A DNA stretch of 64,000 bases from an uncultured Akkermansia sp. (GCA_905200945.1 CAJKMG010000001.1:186001-250000); one strand, 5' to 3'. Shown: positions 50,340-59,629, counted from the first letter of the stretch. Notes: a model not told the origin generated them from the sequence alone. Program-made: numbers and translations.

Positions 50340-51311
50340 ATGCTATTCTCATGCAGCTTCATCCGCACTTCCCTGGCTTTTCTGGCGTTGGGGACGCTTC
50401 CCCTATCTGCAGAGGAACAGCCGGTTCCCGCCCAAGACGGCCCTGCCGTATCCATTACTGACCTGAAGCCCGTAAAGCTGGAGAGGGACGCCCACAGCAA
50501 ACTTCTTGTAGCGCAATGCACTGTCAATGGGGTCCCGTGCAATCTTATTGTGGACACGGCGGCATCCCACACCACATTTGACATCAAATTCATCAAGAAA
50601 AATTTCCCCGGCCTGCCGCTTGAAGATGTGCAAATCGCCCCTGGCTCCAACGTCAATGCAGCTCCCCAACTATTTGCCATGCGGTCCTTCTCCATGGGTG
50701 GGCTTCATATTAAAAACTTCTTCGGCCTTGCCCTGGATCTTACTCCCCTGCAAAAGGATATGCAGGTGAAGGTGGACGGCATTCTGGGCATCAACTACCT
50801 GGGCTTCTCTCCGTTCCTGCTGTCCGTCAGGAACGCTTCCCTGCAGTTTCTGGAACGATCCCGCTTCCCCGTCCAATACATGAAGCCGCTGGATGTGGAA
50901 CGTGATCCTTCCGGAATTTTCTACATCCTCTGTTCCCGTGGGGGAAACACTTTTCCGCTGGCTCTTGACTCCGGCTCTTCTCTTTCCATGGCCCCGGTGG
51001 AACAGTGGCCCGCGGATCCGAATGGCAATCAGCTCACCACCAAGGCGACCGACATTAACGGACACAACGGGGACTGTACTGTCATGAAACTGGGTATCCC
51101 CTCCACGCTCCGCATGGGACCGGACTTCCAAATGGACGGCCTTTCCTTTGCCGTAACGGGAACAGGAGGCCGATACCAGATCGGCGTGGATACGTTCCAG
51201 CATTTTGACATCATCATTGATGCCCCGCAAGGGGAAGTTTTCGCTCTCCCTCCCCATTCCAAACCGGAGCCTAAGGGGCAAAAAACTCCCGATGTCAAAC
51301 AGGAATCTTAA
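50340..51311 (+). CDS. Secreted two-lobed aspartic protease-like protein
   Basis: A 323-residue exported protein; a signal peptide covers residues 1-24. Two retropepsin-type active-site motifs are on one chain: VDTAASHTT with Asp72 and LDSGSSLSM with Asp210. Each is followed by a hydrophobic-Gly segment (VDGILGINYLGFS after the first), as in the pepsin fold. Bacterial retropepsin-like proteins usually carry one motif and dimerise; a covalent two-lobe arrangement is less usual in bacteria. Catalysis is not proven, since DTA and DSG are variants of DTG. It converges on waaA, overlapping by 17 bp. Confidence 0.7.
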   Translation: MLFSCSFIRTSLAFLALGTLPLSAEEQPVPAQDGPAVSITDLKPVKLERDAHSKLLVAQCTVNGVPCNLIVDTAASHTTFDIKFIKKNFPGLPLEDVQIAPGSNVNAAPQLFAMRSFSMGGLHIKNFFGLALDLTPLQKDMQVKVDGILGINYLGFSPFLLSVRNASLQFLERSRFPVQYMKPLDVERDPSGIFYILCSRGGNTFPLALDSGSSLSMAPVEQWPADPNGNQLTTKATDINGHNGDCTVMKLGIPSTLRMGPDFQMDGLSFAVTGTGGRYQIGVDTFQHFDIIIDAPQGEVFALPPHSKPEPKGQKTPDVKQES

Positions 51312-52581
51312 GCATGATGCAGATCATGCGAATGGTCCGGGCCGTAGCGCCGAAATGGGCTTTCAGCGCCACCTGGGCGCGGGAAGACTGGGCATGAGCC
51401 AGCAGGGGATTGTCCAGCATTTCCTTGAGCACGTCCGCCAGCCGGTCTTCGTCACACCTGGTAATTCCGTCCACGCCTTCAAGCAGCTGGACCAGACCAT
51501 CGAAATTTTCCATATGGGGCCCCGTCAGCACGGGCACGCCGCAGGCGACGGCCTCAGCCGGATTCTGACCACCGTCCGCCAAAAAGCTTTTGCCGATCAC
51601 GGCTACATCCGCCAGTGCGGTCCAATCCCTTAATTCCCCTGTCGTATCCGCGATGTAACAAACATGATCCTTCAGGTTTTCCGGAATCTCTCCATCAGTC
51701 CGCAGCACACACTGCCATCCCTGGGCCTCCAGTTCCCGCACCACGGCATGGCGGCGTTCCGCATGCCTGGGCACGATCAGGGGAAAGCCCCCCGCCTTGC
51801 GTGCCGCCTCTGCGATCAAAACTTCCTCCCCGTCATGCGTGCTGGCGGCCAGCACCACAGGCTTGCCGCGTTTCAATTTGTCCAGAATGGAGGCAAACTC
51901 CGCATTCGCCTCCTTGCGCTCCGCCATTTGCTGGTCAAATTTAATGCTTCCCGTTACATGGATGATGGAGGAGCGCACGCCTACGGATTCAAACCTCCGG
52001 ACATCTCCCTTATCCTGTACGCCCATAGCGTCAAGGAATGAAAAATAATACTTTGAAATCCATTTAAAAGCGCGGTAACGGCTCTCGGACCTGGCAGACA
52101 TACGGGCATTAATCATCGCCATAGGTATGCCGCGCACCTTGGCGGCGCGGGCAAAGTTCGGCCACAATTCGGCTTCCACCAGAATAATAGCCTCCGGCTC
52201 AAAACGGTCAAAACACCTCCCCGGCAGACCCAGAAGGTCAAAGGGGGCATAAATCACGCGTACGCCGGGAATCTGAGCATTCACAGCCGTATCATGCCCC
52301 GTAGCCGTACTGGTGGCCAGCACGGCGGAACCTCCGCGTTCCCGGAGCCACGCCCGGAGAAATTTGAGAGCCAGCACCACTTCCCCCACGCTCACGGCAT
52401 GCACATACAACACCCCTTTCGGCTCCCGGTTATAGGAGACCCGGTACAAGCCGAAGCGCTCCAGAAGCCCCGTGCCGAATCCGCCTCTCCTCTTCTGCTT
52501 AAGCAGATAGGAGGGCAGCGTTACCAGCCACCCGACGGTATACAGAATATTGTAACAGAAAGAAAACAGGAAGGCTTTCAT
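51295..52581 (-). CDS. waaA: 3-deoxy-D-manno-octulosonic acid transferase
   Basis: About 428 residues. Adds Kdo to lipid A precursor at the cytoplasmic face of the inner membrane, so this organism makes lipopolysaccharide. MKAFLFSFCYNILYTVGWLV is an N-terminal membrane anchor; VHAVSVGEVVLAL, LVEAELWPNFARAAKV and NPAEAVACGVPVLTGPHMEN are family blocks. The ATG at 52581 is chosen; the frame open upstream to 52710 is antisense-like extension overlapping rsmD. Cotranscribed with rsmD, 1 bp apart. Confidence 0.93.
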   Translation of the reverse strand: MKAFLFSFCYNILYTVGWLVTLPSYLLKQKRRGGFGTGLLERFGLYRVSYNREPKGVLYVHAVSVGEVVLALKFLRAWLRERGGSAVLATSTATGHDTAVNAQIPGVRVIYAPFDLLGLPGRCFDRFEPEAIILVEAELWPNFARAAKVRGIPMAMINARMSARSESRYRAFKWISKYYFSFLDAMGVQDKGDVRRFESVGVRSSIIHVTGSIKFDQQMAERKEANAEFASILDKLKRGKPVVLAASTHDGEEVLIAEAARKAGGFPLIVPRHAERRHAVVRELEAQGWQCVLRTDGEIPENLKDHVCYIADTTGELRDWTALADVAVIGKSFLADGGQNPAEAVACGVPVLTGPHMENFDGLVQLLEGVDGITRCDEDRLADVLKEMLDNPLLAHAQSSRAQVALKAHFGATARTIRMICIMLKIPV

Positions 52582-52582
52582 C

Positions 52583-53158
52583 TTACTTCTCAGGCAATTG
52601 GTAGAACAGCAGCATATTTTTTCCGTACCGGCGGGTATCCACCAGATCCAGGCCGTCAATTTCCGCGGCGCCTTCCCTTCCGGTACCCCAGCCCTCCTGC
52701 ACTTCCGCAATAAACACGCCGCCGTCCTTCAACAATCCGGCAACTCCTGCCTCCGCCAGCTCAACAATAAAATCGCGGTCCGCCGGCCCCTTGCAATAAG
52801 GAGGATCTGCAAAAACAATATCGTACTTCCTGCCGGCCAGCAGTTCCCTTTTTACAAACTGGACGGCATCCCCCTGGATAACGGTCCCGCCTTCCAAGCC
52901 TGTTTTGACGAGATTGGCCCTGGCCGCCGAGCAGGAGAGACGGGAAAAATCCACCATGCGGGCGTTTCTCGCCCCACGGCTGAGAGCCTCCAGGCCAAAG
53001 GCGCCGGACCCGGTAAATAAATCCAGCACGTCGGCCCGGTCCATCAGCGGATTCAGGATGGAAAAAACGGCTTCCCTGACCCGGTCTGTCGTGGGACGTA
53101 CTTCCCCTTTGGGGACAGACAGTATTATGCCGCCGGCTTTTCCGCTGATGATACGCAT
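52583..53158 (-). CDS. rsmD: 16S rRNA (guanine(966)-N2)-methyltransferase
   Basis: A 191-residue SAM-dependent methyltransferase. MRIISGKAGGIILSVPKGEV and RPTTDRVREAVFSIL are its start, VLDLFTGSGAFGLEALSRG is the SAM-binding motif I, and IVFADPPYCKG the catalytic DPPY. It precedes waaA by 1 bp and follows a secreted-protein gene on the same strand by 36 bp. Confidence 0.93.
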   Translation of the reverse strand: MRIISGKAGGIILSVPKGEVRPTTDRVREAVFSILNPLMDRADVLDLFTGSGAFGLEALSRGARNARMVDFSRLSCSAARANLVKTGLEGGTVIQGDAVQFVKRELLAGRKYDIVFADPPYCKGPADRDFIVELAEAGVAGLLKDGGVFIAEVQEGWGTGREGAAEIDGLDLVDTRRYGKNMLLFYQLPEK

Positions 53159-53194
53159 TGTTGTCTTACCGGAAATAAAAGGAATACCATATCC

Positions 53195-53956
53195 CTACTG
53201 GCGGGCCTTGGCCTTGGCCTTTTCCAGCAAAGGGTCACCCGCGATGCGGGTGACGGGAACACGCAACACGATGGACTGGTTGGCAATAGCGACGTTGTCC
53301 GGATTCTTTTCAGACATATTGTAAACGAAATAGGCATACTTGCCGTCCTTGGTCTTGCCCGCAATGATAGTCTCCGTCAGGGTGGAAAGGATAGTTTTCT
53401 TTTCCATTGTCCATTCCTTGCCGCTCCATGCGCCATATACATTCAGTTCGTCATAGGAAACGTCCCCTTTCAGGGCCAGGGTTCCGTTGGGAGAAATCCA
53501 GGACTTGGTATTGGAATCATATTTCAGCGTACTCATCGGCAGCGGCCCCTGCTGCGCCACAGCAGCCAAATCCCAGATATTCCGTTCCCCCGAGGCGAAA
53601 ATGCCCAGAGCCACAGGAGCCACTTCCTGCACCTGCTTCAACTTCCAGCATTCCAGATACTTGGCATACTCGTCCTTGGTCCAGCCCAGGCGTTCATCAT
53701 ACGGAACGGGCTGGCCGGGGACAATCTGGCTGACAAGCTCCTTCTTGTCCTTGTCGGGCAGGGAGGCAAAAACACCGTCTATTTTTTCCATAAACGGCTG
53801 CAGGCTTTCATCAAGCGCAACGCTGACGGCGGCGGCTTCCACCATTTTGCCAACCGGGAGATATTCGTCAATTATTTCCGGCTTTTCCGCTGCGGACAAG
53901 GAAGAAACCAGAACAGGAACCATCAGAGCTAAAGCCAGATTGCGGAGCACTTTCAT
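53195..53956 (-). CDS. Secreted hypothetical protein
   Basis: About 253 residues with signal peptide MKVLRNLALALMVPVLVSSL ending at SAAEK. I do not recognise the family. The body is acidic and mixed, with repeated hydrophobic-polar alternation; the C-terminal half (YDSNTKSWISPNGTLALKGD, then VSYDELNVYGAWSGKEW) looks beta-rich. The start at 53956 is clear because the signal peptide begins there; the upstream open frame is spurious. Divergent from the lipoprotein gene at 54030. Confidence 0.7.
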   Translation of the reverse strand: MKVLRNLALALMVPVLVSSLSAAEKPEIIDEYLPVGKMVEAAAVSVALDESLQPFMEKIDGVFASLPDKDKKELVSQIVPGQPVPYDERLGWTKDEYAKYLECWKLKQVQEVAPVALGIFASGERNIWDLAAVAQQGPLPMSTLKYDSNTKSWISPNGTLALKGDVSYDELNVYGAWSGKEWTMEKKTILSTLTETIIAGKTKDGKYAYFVYNMSEKNPDNVAIANQSIVLRVPVTRIAGDPLLEKAKAKARQ

Positions 53957-54029
53957 AACGTGTTCGTACATTTTACTCAACAAAAGACCCTTGGCAAGAG
54001 TCAAAGTGAGTGTTATCCGTATGTACATC

Positions 54030-54473
54030 ATGAGTTGGAAGTTACTTTTCACTACCCTGTCCGCCGCCCTGTGCCTTGCTTCCTGCGTATCCACCCCGGC
54101 ATCCCGCATCCAGAAAAATCCGGCCCTTTTCAACTCCCTCCCGCCCAGCCAGAAAACACTGGTGGAAGCCGGACAAATTGCAGAAGGAATGTCTCCCCCG
54201 GCCGTTTTCCTGGCCTGGGGAGACCCCTCCGCCGTAGCGGAAGGGAACCTTAACGGAAAATCCGCCACCCGCTGGATTTATTCTTCCCTTCAGCCGGTTT
54301 ACACCCCGCCGCCCTCTTTCTGGGCCGGCCCTTACTGGGGCGGCCCCTACTGGGGACCGGGCTTCTACCGCCCCTATTATCCTTATTACAATGATGTCAC
54401 CTATGTGCCGGTAAACACCGGGTATGTACTCTTTATCAATGGCAAAGTGCAGTCCTGGGAACGCAGGCGCTGA
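54030..54473 (+). CDS. Lipoprotein, YGPxPY-rich
   Basis: About 147 residues. Lipobox LASC after MSWKLLFTTLSAALCLASC (start at 54030; 54021 is an alternative three residues earlier). A central segment matches small lipoproteins of the SmpA/OmlA-like regulatory type (EAGQIAEGMSPPAVFLAWGD), in which a short helix leads to G-M-x-x-x-x-V-x-x-x-x-G-x-P. Then a Pro/Tyr/Trp/Gly-rich stretch (WAGPYWGGPYWGPGFYRPYY) and a short beta end. Function unknown. Confidence 0.75.
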   Translation: MSWKLLFTTLSAALCLASCVSTPASRIQKNPALFNSLPPSQKTLVEAGQIAEGMSPPAVFLAWGDPSAVAEGNLNGKSATRWIYSSLQPVYTPPPSFWAGPYWGGPYWGPGFYRPYYPYYNDVTYVPVNTGYVLFINGKVQSWERRR

Positions 54474-54579
54474 CGAAAGAAAAGCCTGCTCCATGGAATG
54501 AAACAGAAGCGGCGCGGGCAAAAGGAGGGCAATCTCCCGCTGATGCGCCGTTTTTCTCGCCGCGTTTCCGACTGCCCCT

Positions 54580-55506
54580 CTAATCCCCGCCCCTGGACAG
54601 GGGGCGTTCCAGTTCTTTCCGGAATTTGGGAAAGAACTCCTTCAATTCCCCGGAAACCTTCGGGTATTCCAGCCTCATCTCCGCCAGAGCCTCCACAATG
54701 GCGCACAGGCAGACGAGCCGGGAATACCACTTGTTGTCCGCCGGCACCACATACCATGGAGCTTCCCGGGAAGAAGTATGGCGTATCATCTCCTCATACG
54801 CTTTCTGGTACTGATCCCAGAATTCGCGCTCGTGGATATCCCCTTCTGAAAATTTCCAATTCTTGTCCGGAGTATCCAGCCGCGCCAAAAGGCGCTTTCT
54901 CTGTTCCTCAGGGGAAAGGTTGAGGAATATTTTCACAATGCTCGTCTTGTTGGCGAGCAGATGGCGTTCCAGATTATTAATGGACCTGAACCTCTCCTCC
55001 CAGAAAGCACCTTTGGCCTGGGAGGGATCAAATCCCTCTCCGGCCAAAAACTCCGGATGCACGCGCACGCTGAGAACTTCTTCATAATAGGAGCGGTTGA
55101 AAATGCCAATCATTCCCCGCCTGGGGAGACGGGCTACGCACCGCCACAGGAAATCATGGCTCCGTTCCAGCGTAGAGGGCTGCTTAAAGCTGCTAACCAC
55201 GCACCCCTGCGGATTGACGCCTCCCATCACATGCTTCACAATGCCATCCTTCCCCGCGCTGTCCATCGCCTGCAGCACCACCAGCAGCGCATGAGACTCG
55301 CTGGCGTACAACACTTCCTGAAGCTGTTCCAGCAATTCGATTCCCTTTTCCAGCTTATCCACAGCCTCTTTTTTGCTGTCTTTGCCCAGCTTCCCGAGAT
55401 CACCCGGATCATAGCGGGACAACTTGAATCCCCTGCCGTCCGTCACCCGGTACGGCTCAATAAATTTCCTGCATCTTTTGACCAGGCGGGAAGAAATATC
55501 CATCAT
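54580..55506 (-). CDS. Polyphosphate kinase 2 family protein
   Basis: A 308-residue stand-alone PPK2. Walker A region is VVLQAMDSAGKDGIVKHVMG, with NPQGCVVSSFKQPSTLERSH, Walker B-like IGIFNRSYYEEV and the late PADNKWYSRLVCLCAIVEAL. These enzymes use polyphosphate to phosphorylate nucleotides, or the reverse; subclass not resolved. The start at 55506 (or the adjacent Met at 55503) excludes an upstream frame. It is the second PPK2 in the window, related to the C-terminal half of the Nudix fusion. Downstream of the GT-C gene by 52 bp. Confidence 0.92.
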   Translation of the reverse strand: MMDISSRLVKRCRKFIEPYRVTDGRGFKLSRYDPGDLGKLGKDSKKEAVDKLEKGIELLEQLQEVLYASESHALLVVLQAMDSAGKDGIVKHVMGGVNPQGCVVSSFKQPSTLERSHDFLWRCVARLPRRGMIGIFNRSYYEEVLSVRVHPEFLAGEGFDPSQAKGAFWEERFRSINNLERHLLANKTSIVKIFLNLSPEEQRKRLLARLDTPDKNWKFSEGDIHEREFWDQYQKAYEEMIRHTSSREAPWYVVPADNKWYSRLVCLCAIVEALAEMRLEYPKVSGELKEFFPKFRKELERPLSRGGD

Positions 55507-55558
55507 TCCTGTAATGACACCGGCTCTTCTCAAAATGTTGAAACAACTGTAAAAAACA

Positions 55559-56992
55559 TCAATACCCCTCTCTTTGAGAAATCCCACCCCGGCGATAGAC
55601 GACAAATCCCCGGCATAATTCGGAACGTTCATACTTGCCGGAAGACTCCATGGGATGGAGAAAAGAAGCATAATCAGATGGCCGGGAAACTACGATCTCC
55701 TCATAATCAGACCATTTGCCCTTTAACGGGCCGGGAATCCATCCATAAAACTCCTTTCCGGCCCCATTGCATAAAAGCAAAACGCCCACATCATTGCCCT
55801 GTAATAATTTGCAATAAGATACAGCAGAGCGGTAATCCTCACGGCCATACAAATCATTGCAACGAATACGGATATCGCTCACCGCCCAAACAACCGCCAT
55901 TAATAGAAACAGAATAGTTTGAGCAATCCTGGGGAATGACCAATCCCATGACGCCACCAGGGACCAGGCCAGACATAATACAGGCAATAACGGAGCGCAA
56001 TGCCGGCCGGAAAAACGGAAATCCATCATTTCCGTTCCATAAAGGAATACGGCCCCTGGAAGCAATATCAATACCATCAAGGCAGGGACCAAGGGCCCCG
56101 CAGCCCGCTTATTCCACAAAATGATGCCGCAGACTGAGCCGGCCAGAAGAATGGTGCCGGAGATCATCCCTGCCTCCAATCCGTCCATATTCCACAAAGC
56201 ATCAGGGGTCATGCACATTCTCAATTCAAGACGGGAAGGCCCCATGCCGGTCAATCCCGATAACTCATACATGGAAGCGCATGCATTGACTATCCAGGAG
56301 GAGGATATGGAAACCGCACGGGCTCCCATGAAAAGAGTGTAAAGATAATATGCTCCCAACCCGGCAAATGGGAAAACCCACCAGAACAGGGATCTCCAAA
56401 ACTCCCGCCTTCCAAACTGCCGAAACGCCATCACCATGAATGCCGCAGCAAAACCGAGAGCCCATACAGCCCCTGTCAGGCTCGTAAGGCATAAAAAAAA
56501 CAGGGACCCAAAAAAGACATGAAATTTTACCGGTTCCCCCCGGCTAACCTGCCAGAACAACATGGAGACAGCACAGGATGCCGCCATCTGCAACATATAG
56601 GGCCTCAGCTCGTTAGCATAATAAACAAAAAACGGCGAAATCAAAAGAACAACCAGCGCCTTTGGTTCCTTCCTGAAAAACCAGGATGATAAAAATACCC
56701 AGAATATATTAAATAACCTTAGCATCCATTCAGACTCTGCGCCCGTCAGATGATGCCACAAAAATAAAAGGTAGTAATAAAAGGCCATTTGGGCATCGCT
56801 CCCGCCAATTTCACAAATCTTCCTCCAACACCCCTCTATCCCCTGCTGCATGGAGCACAATGCAGTACAACATTCATCAATCCAAAAACTTTGATTATTC
56901 AGGGAAAAAAAGAAAGACAAAAAAGGTAAAATCCACCAATATCTGATGCCTCCGTCATTGCCTTCCGCCGCCCTCTTTTGTCTCCTGCACAT
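55559..56992 (-). CDS. GT-C-type membrane glycosyltransferase-like protein
   Basis: About 477 residues with around eleven hydrophobic helices, typical of PMT/ArnT-like enzymes. The first extracytoplasmic loop has SFWIDECCTAL with the Asp-Glu pair expected to bind the lipid-linked donor. The end is soluble (FLHPMESSGKYERSELCRGF). The donor would be a polyprenyl-phosphate sugar, and the acceptor is unknown. Three in-frame ATGs exist (57019, 57007, 56992); the last is preferred because a candidate -10 (TATGTT, 57003-57008) would place transcription just before it. More AT-rich than its neighbours. Its promoter region is a candidate inverton in the OFF state. Confidence 0.75.
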   Translation of the reverse strand: MCRRQKRAAEGNDGGIRYWWILPFLSFFFSLNNQSFWIDECCTALCSMQQGIEGCWRKICEIGGSDAQMAFYYYLLFLWHHLTGAESEWMLRLFNIFWVFLSSWFFRKEPKALVVLLISPFFVYYANELRPYMLQMAASCAVSMLFWQVSRGEPVKFHVFFGSLFFLCLTSLTGAVWALGFAAAFMVMAFRQFGRREFWRSLFWWVFPFAGLGAYYLYTLFMGARAVSISSSWIVNACASMYELSGLTGMGPSRLELRMCMTPDALWNMDGLEAGMISGTILLAGSVCGIILWNKRAAGPLVPALMVLILLPGAVFLYGTEMMDFRFSGRHCAPLLPVLCLAWSLVASWDWSFPRIAQTILFLLMAVVWAVSDIRIRCNDLYGREDYRSAVSYCKLLQGNDVGVLLLCNGAGKEFYGWIPGPLKGKWSDYEEIVVSRPSDYASFLHPMESSGKYERSELCRGFVVYRRGGISQREGY

Positions 56993-57009
56993 CGTGCAGA
57001 TAAACATAG

Positions 57010-57180
57010 CGGATTGCATATCCGCCACCTGTTTTTCCGCAGGAAGAAATCACGCATCCATTTGAATATCAATACACAAATATTAAAACGAATTTGTTTT
57101 TTCTTCTTATCTCCGCAACTTTGAAAAGCTATTAATGTTTTTATCTTAGAAAAATATATTGCCACCGGATATGCAATCCG
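57010..57180. promoter_or_regulatory. Candidate invertible promoter segment 3 (15-bp inverted repeats)
   Basis: CGGATTGCATATCCG (57010-57024) and its exact reverse complement CGGATATGCAATCCG (57166-57180) enclose 141 bp of AT-rich DNA upstream of the GT-C gene. The TTGCCA that could act as -35 is at 57159-57164, next to the far repeat and pointing away from the gene. After inversion it would read TTGCCA, 17 bp, TATGTT (minus strand 57008-57003), then ATG at 56992. As assembled the -35 position reads CAGGTG, so the promoter is inferred OFF. Confidence 0.65.
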
Positions 57181-57223
57181 AGAAAAAATGTTATTTATAT
57201 GGATATTGCGTAAAATAAAAAAC

Positions 57224-59515
57224 TTATCCACCAAAATGAACCTGGTCCACGGCAGTATTTTCCAGCTTGCAGTCCTCAAGAGTCCATGTGCGGGGAGGCA
57301 GCACCTTGTTATTTTTAATGAGAATATTGGCGCATCTTCTGAATTGGAAAGGCTTCTGCCCCCATCCCTTAAACTCGTCATTGTAAATGACCTTATTATT
57401 GATGAATTTGAGGTTGTCCGTGGAAATGGCGAACAGCAGCGGCACATCGAACGTCTTGAAAACATTATTTTCTATCAGCACATTGCGATGATAGTAATCC
57501 CTCTGCCTGTCCAGCTGCTTGACTTCCGGGTAAATGGAAATAATGGCATTCGTAAACTGGTAGCGCGAGGTCAGGTTGTTAATGAACGTATTTTTGCGGA
57601 TCACCACTTCATGGCAGGCGCCGCTTTCATACCACCCCTGGGCATCCCCTGCCAACAGAATGGCGGAGCCGGACGAATGGTCAAACAAATTGCCTTCCAC
57701 CAGCACTCTCTCCGGCGTTGTAAAAAGAGATCCTCTGGCGCGGTTGTTGCGGACGATATTGTTGCGGAAAACCACGGAAGGGTAAAAATCCGCATTCTCC
57801 ACGGCATCCCCGGCCCTGACGGAGGAGGGGAGCGGCTCTTCCACCGTAATCACCAGTTCCGTGGAATTTTTTTTCACGGCTGTCTTCACGGTGGCCGTTC
57901 CGCCGGGTTCCAGCGTAGGACCGTTGATGAAACGGATTTTTTCACCGGGAAGAAACACCTCAAACCCCACCGCCTGCCGATGCATGTATTTGCACTTCAG
58001 GGTATGGCTGTCCACTACTTCCATCACGCCCAGGCAGGTGGAATGGACATTAATGGCGTCATCCATCATCCCTTCGAACAGGGCTTTCTCCACCACGATC
58101 CCGCCCCGGGTATTGGAAAAATGGGTCGCGTCCGCCCCGGCGGTGTGTACGCGCCCCGTACCTTTCCTGACCATGACTCCGCCGCCTTTCATGTGAAAGT
58201 CCTCCGACCTCTGGACCAGCAGAGCCATGCCTGAGCTCTGGTGCAGGGAGACATCATTCAGTGATGTTTTCCGAGCCCGGTACACCACGCATCCCGGATG
58301 GGGGCGATTATAATTCCGAAGAACCAGCGTATCCCCCGGCTTGATTCCCTTCTGCCTGAGGTTCCAGGACAGACGGAGACGGCTTCCGCCCAGCGGCTCC
58401 ACATGCCCGTTCCAGCCGATGTCCGATGTATTGGCGATAATATGTCCCGTCCCTTTCTCAAAGGCCATGCAGCTTCCCATTCCTTCTTCCCAGCCTTTCC
58501 CCTGAAAGACGAACCTGTTGTGCCGGATTTCGTAAGGGTAGGCCTTTTTGTCTATTTCCACTTCCGTGAACCGGTCATCCGTCTTCACGACGCGCGCCTC
58601 CGTGCACCAGGACCGTTCGTAATCCACGGATAAACGGTTGATGCTGACATTCTCGCTGTCCATCACCAGCAGGGGAACCACCTTGCCGTGAAAAAGAAAC
58701 AGGGAACCATTGCCCTCCACGCGGACATTCCGCAAATCGGCCAGAGGCACACACACCGGATGAATCAGCGGCTGGTCATGGTTGGAAATATGGAAACTCA
58801 TGTTCAAAGCCCCCTCCGGATAAAAATGGTAAATGCCTCTGGGAATATTCAAAACGCCCCCGCCCTGCCTCCGGAGAGCGGAAACGGCAGCCCGCAGCGC
58901 CGGCCCCTGGTCTTTTCTGACGCCGGGGACCATGCCGAATTCAGAGGCATTCACCACAGCTCCCTTCGTTCCCTGCCCACTTCCTCCCGTCTTCCAGGCC
59001 AGATCCACCCAGTCCGCATGGTCGTAGGAATTATTGTCCACCCGGTCGGCCATCAGGTAAAGACGCCGTATGCCGTTTTCCGCCACCGGAATGGAGAACT
59101 TCTTCGCGGCCATCCCCCTCTTCATCACGCCGGAACTCCATAAAACCTCGGATCCGCTCATCACGCGGAATTCCACGCTTCCGTCCCCATCCGCACCGTC
59201 ATCAATGCCGCACGCCCCTTCCAGCCTCAAAACTTCCGGTTTTTCCGGAACGGGAAGGGGAATCATGGACGTAGCATGCGTACCAATTCCCGTGGCATAT
59301 TTTTTGCCGCCTATGCTCAACCCCTCATTACTGAAAGACCGGTCCAGCCGGGTTTCTCCCGTCTCCTGGCGGGCCATCAGCAGGCTGGAGGATGTCACTT
59401 TTACGGCTATGATTCCGGACCGTCCAGCTTCTTCCCCGCCTCGGGACTGCACCGGGAATAATCCCGCCAAACACGCTGCAGCTGCAAAACTCCATGAAAA
59501 CATCCGGATGAACAT
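57224..59515 (-). CDS. GH110-like alpha-1,3-galactosidase with NPCBM domain
   Basis: A 763-residue secreted enzyme. Signal peptide residues 1-24. Residues 30-180 form an NPCBM domain (YATGIGTHATSMI, DGDGSVEFRVMSGSEVLW, NSYDHADWVDLAW), a galactose-binding-type module. The rest is a right-handed parallel beta-helix with ladders of short repeats (VRVEGNGSLFLFHGK, NISIN-like VSINRLSVDYE, EGMMDDAINVHSTCLGV, VLVEGNLFDHSSG). The DDxINVH segment and overall organisation match GH110 exo-alpha-1,3-galactosidases, which act on blood-group B or linear Gal-alpha1,3-Gal glycans such as in mucin. Exact specificity is inferred. Confidence 0.75.
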   Translation of the reverse strand: MFIRMFSWSFAAAACLAGLFPVQSRGGEEAGRSGIIAVKVTSSSLLMARQETGETRLDRSFSNEGLSIGGKKYATGIGTHATSMIPLPVPEKPEVLRLEGACGIDDGADGDGSVEFRVMSGSEVLWSSGVMKRGMAAKKFSIPVAENGIRRLYLMADRVDNNSYDHADWVDLAWKTGGSGQGTKGAVVNASEFGMVPGVRKDQGPALRAAVSALRRQGGGVLNIPRGIYHFYPEGALNMSFHISNHDQPLIHPVCVPLADLRNVRVEGNGSLFLFHGKVVPLLVMDSENVSINRLSVDYERSWCTEARVVKTDDRFTEVEIDKKAYPYEIRHNRFVFQGKGWEEGMGSCMAFEKGTGHIIANTSDIGWNGHVEPLGGSRLRLSWNLRQKGIKPGDTLVLRNYNRPHPGCVVYRARKTSLNDVSLHQSSGMALLVQRSEDFHMKGGGVMVRKGTGRVHTAGADATHFSNTRGGIVVEKALFEGMMDDAINVHSTCLGVMEVVDSHTLKCKYMHRQAVGFEVFLPGEKIRFINGPTLEPGGTATVKTAVKKNSTELVITVEEPLPSSVRAGDAVENADFYPSVVFRNNIVRNNRARGSLFTTPERVLVEGNLFDHSSGSAILLAGDAQGWYESGACHEVVIRKNTFINNLTSRYQFTNAIISIYPEVKQLDRQRDYYHRNVLIENNVFKTFDVPLLFAISTDNLKFINNKVIYNDEFKGWGQKPFQFRRCANILIKNNKVLPPRTWTLEDCKLENTAVDQVHFGG

Positions 59516-59629
59516 ATTCTTTATACCTTTCTCCTATTTTTCTTCTATCAGAAAAAATACAGTCCGTCCAGCTCCCATTGGGGAAAAAGATAGATTGCCT
59601 TCCATGCCGAATTCAGGGACACTATTTCC

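Noticed and set aside
57188..58234. Plus-strand frame of 348 codons beginning near inverton 3
   Set aside because: Antisense to the GH110-like gene. It lies where a plus-facing promoter would transcribe, but the product has no recognisable feature.
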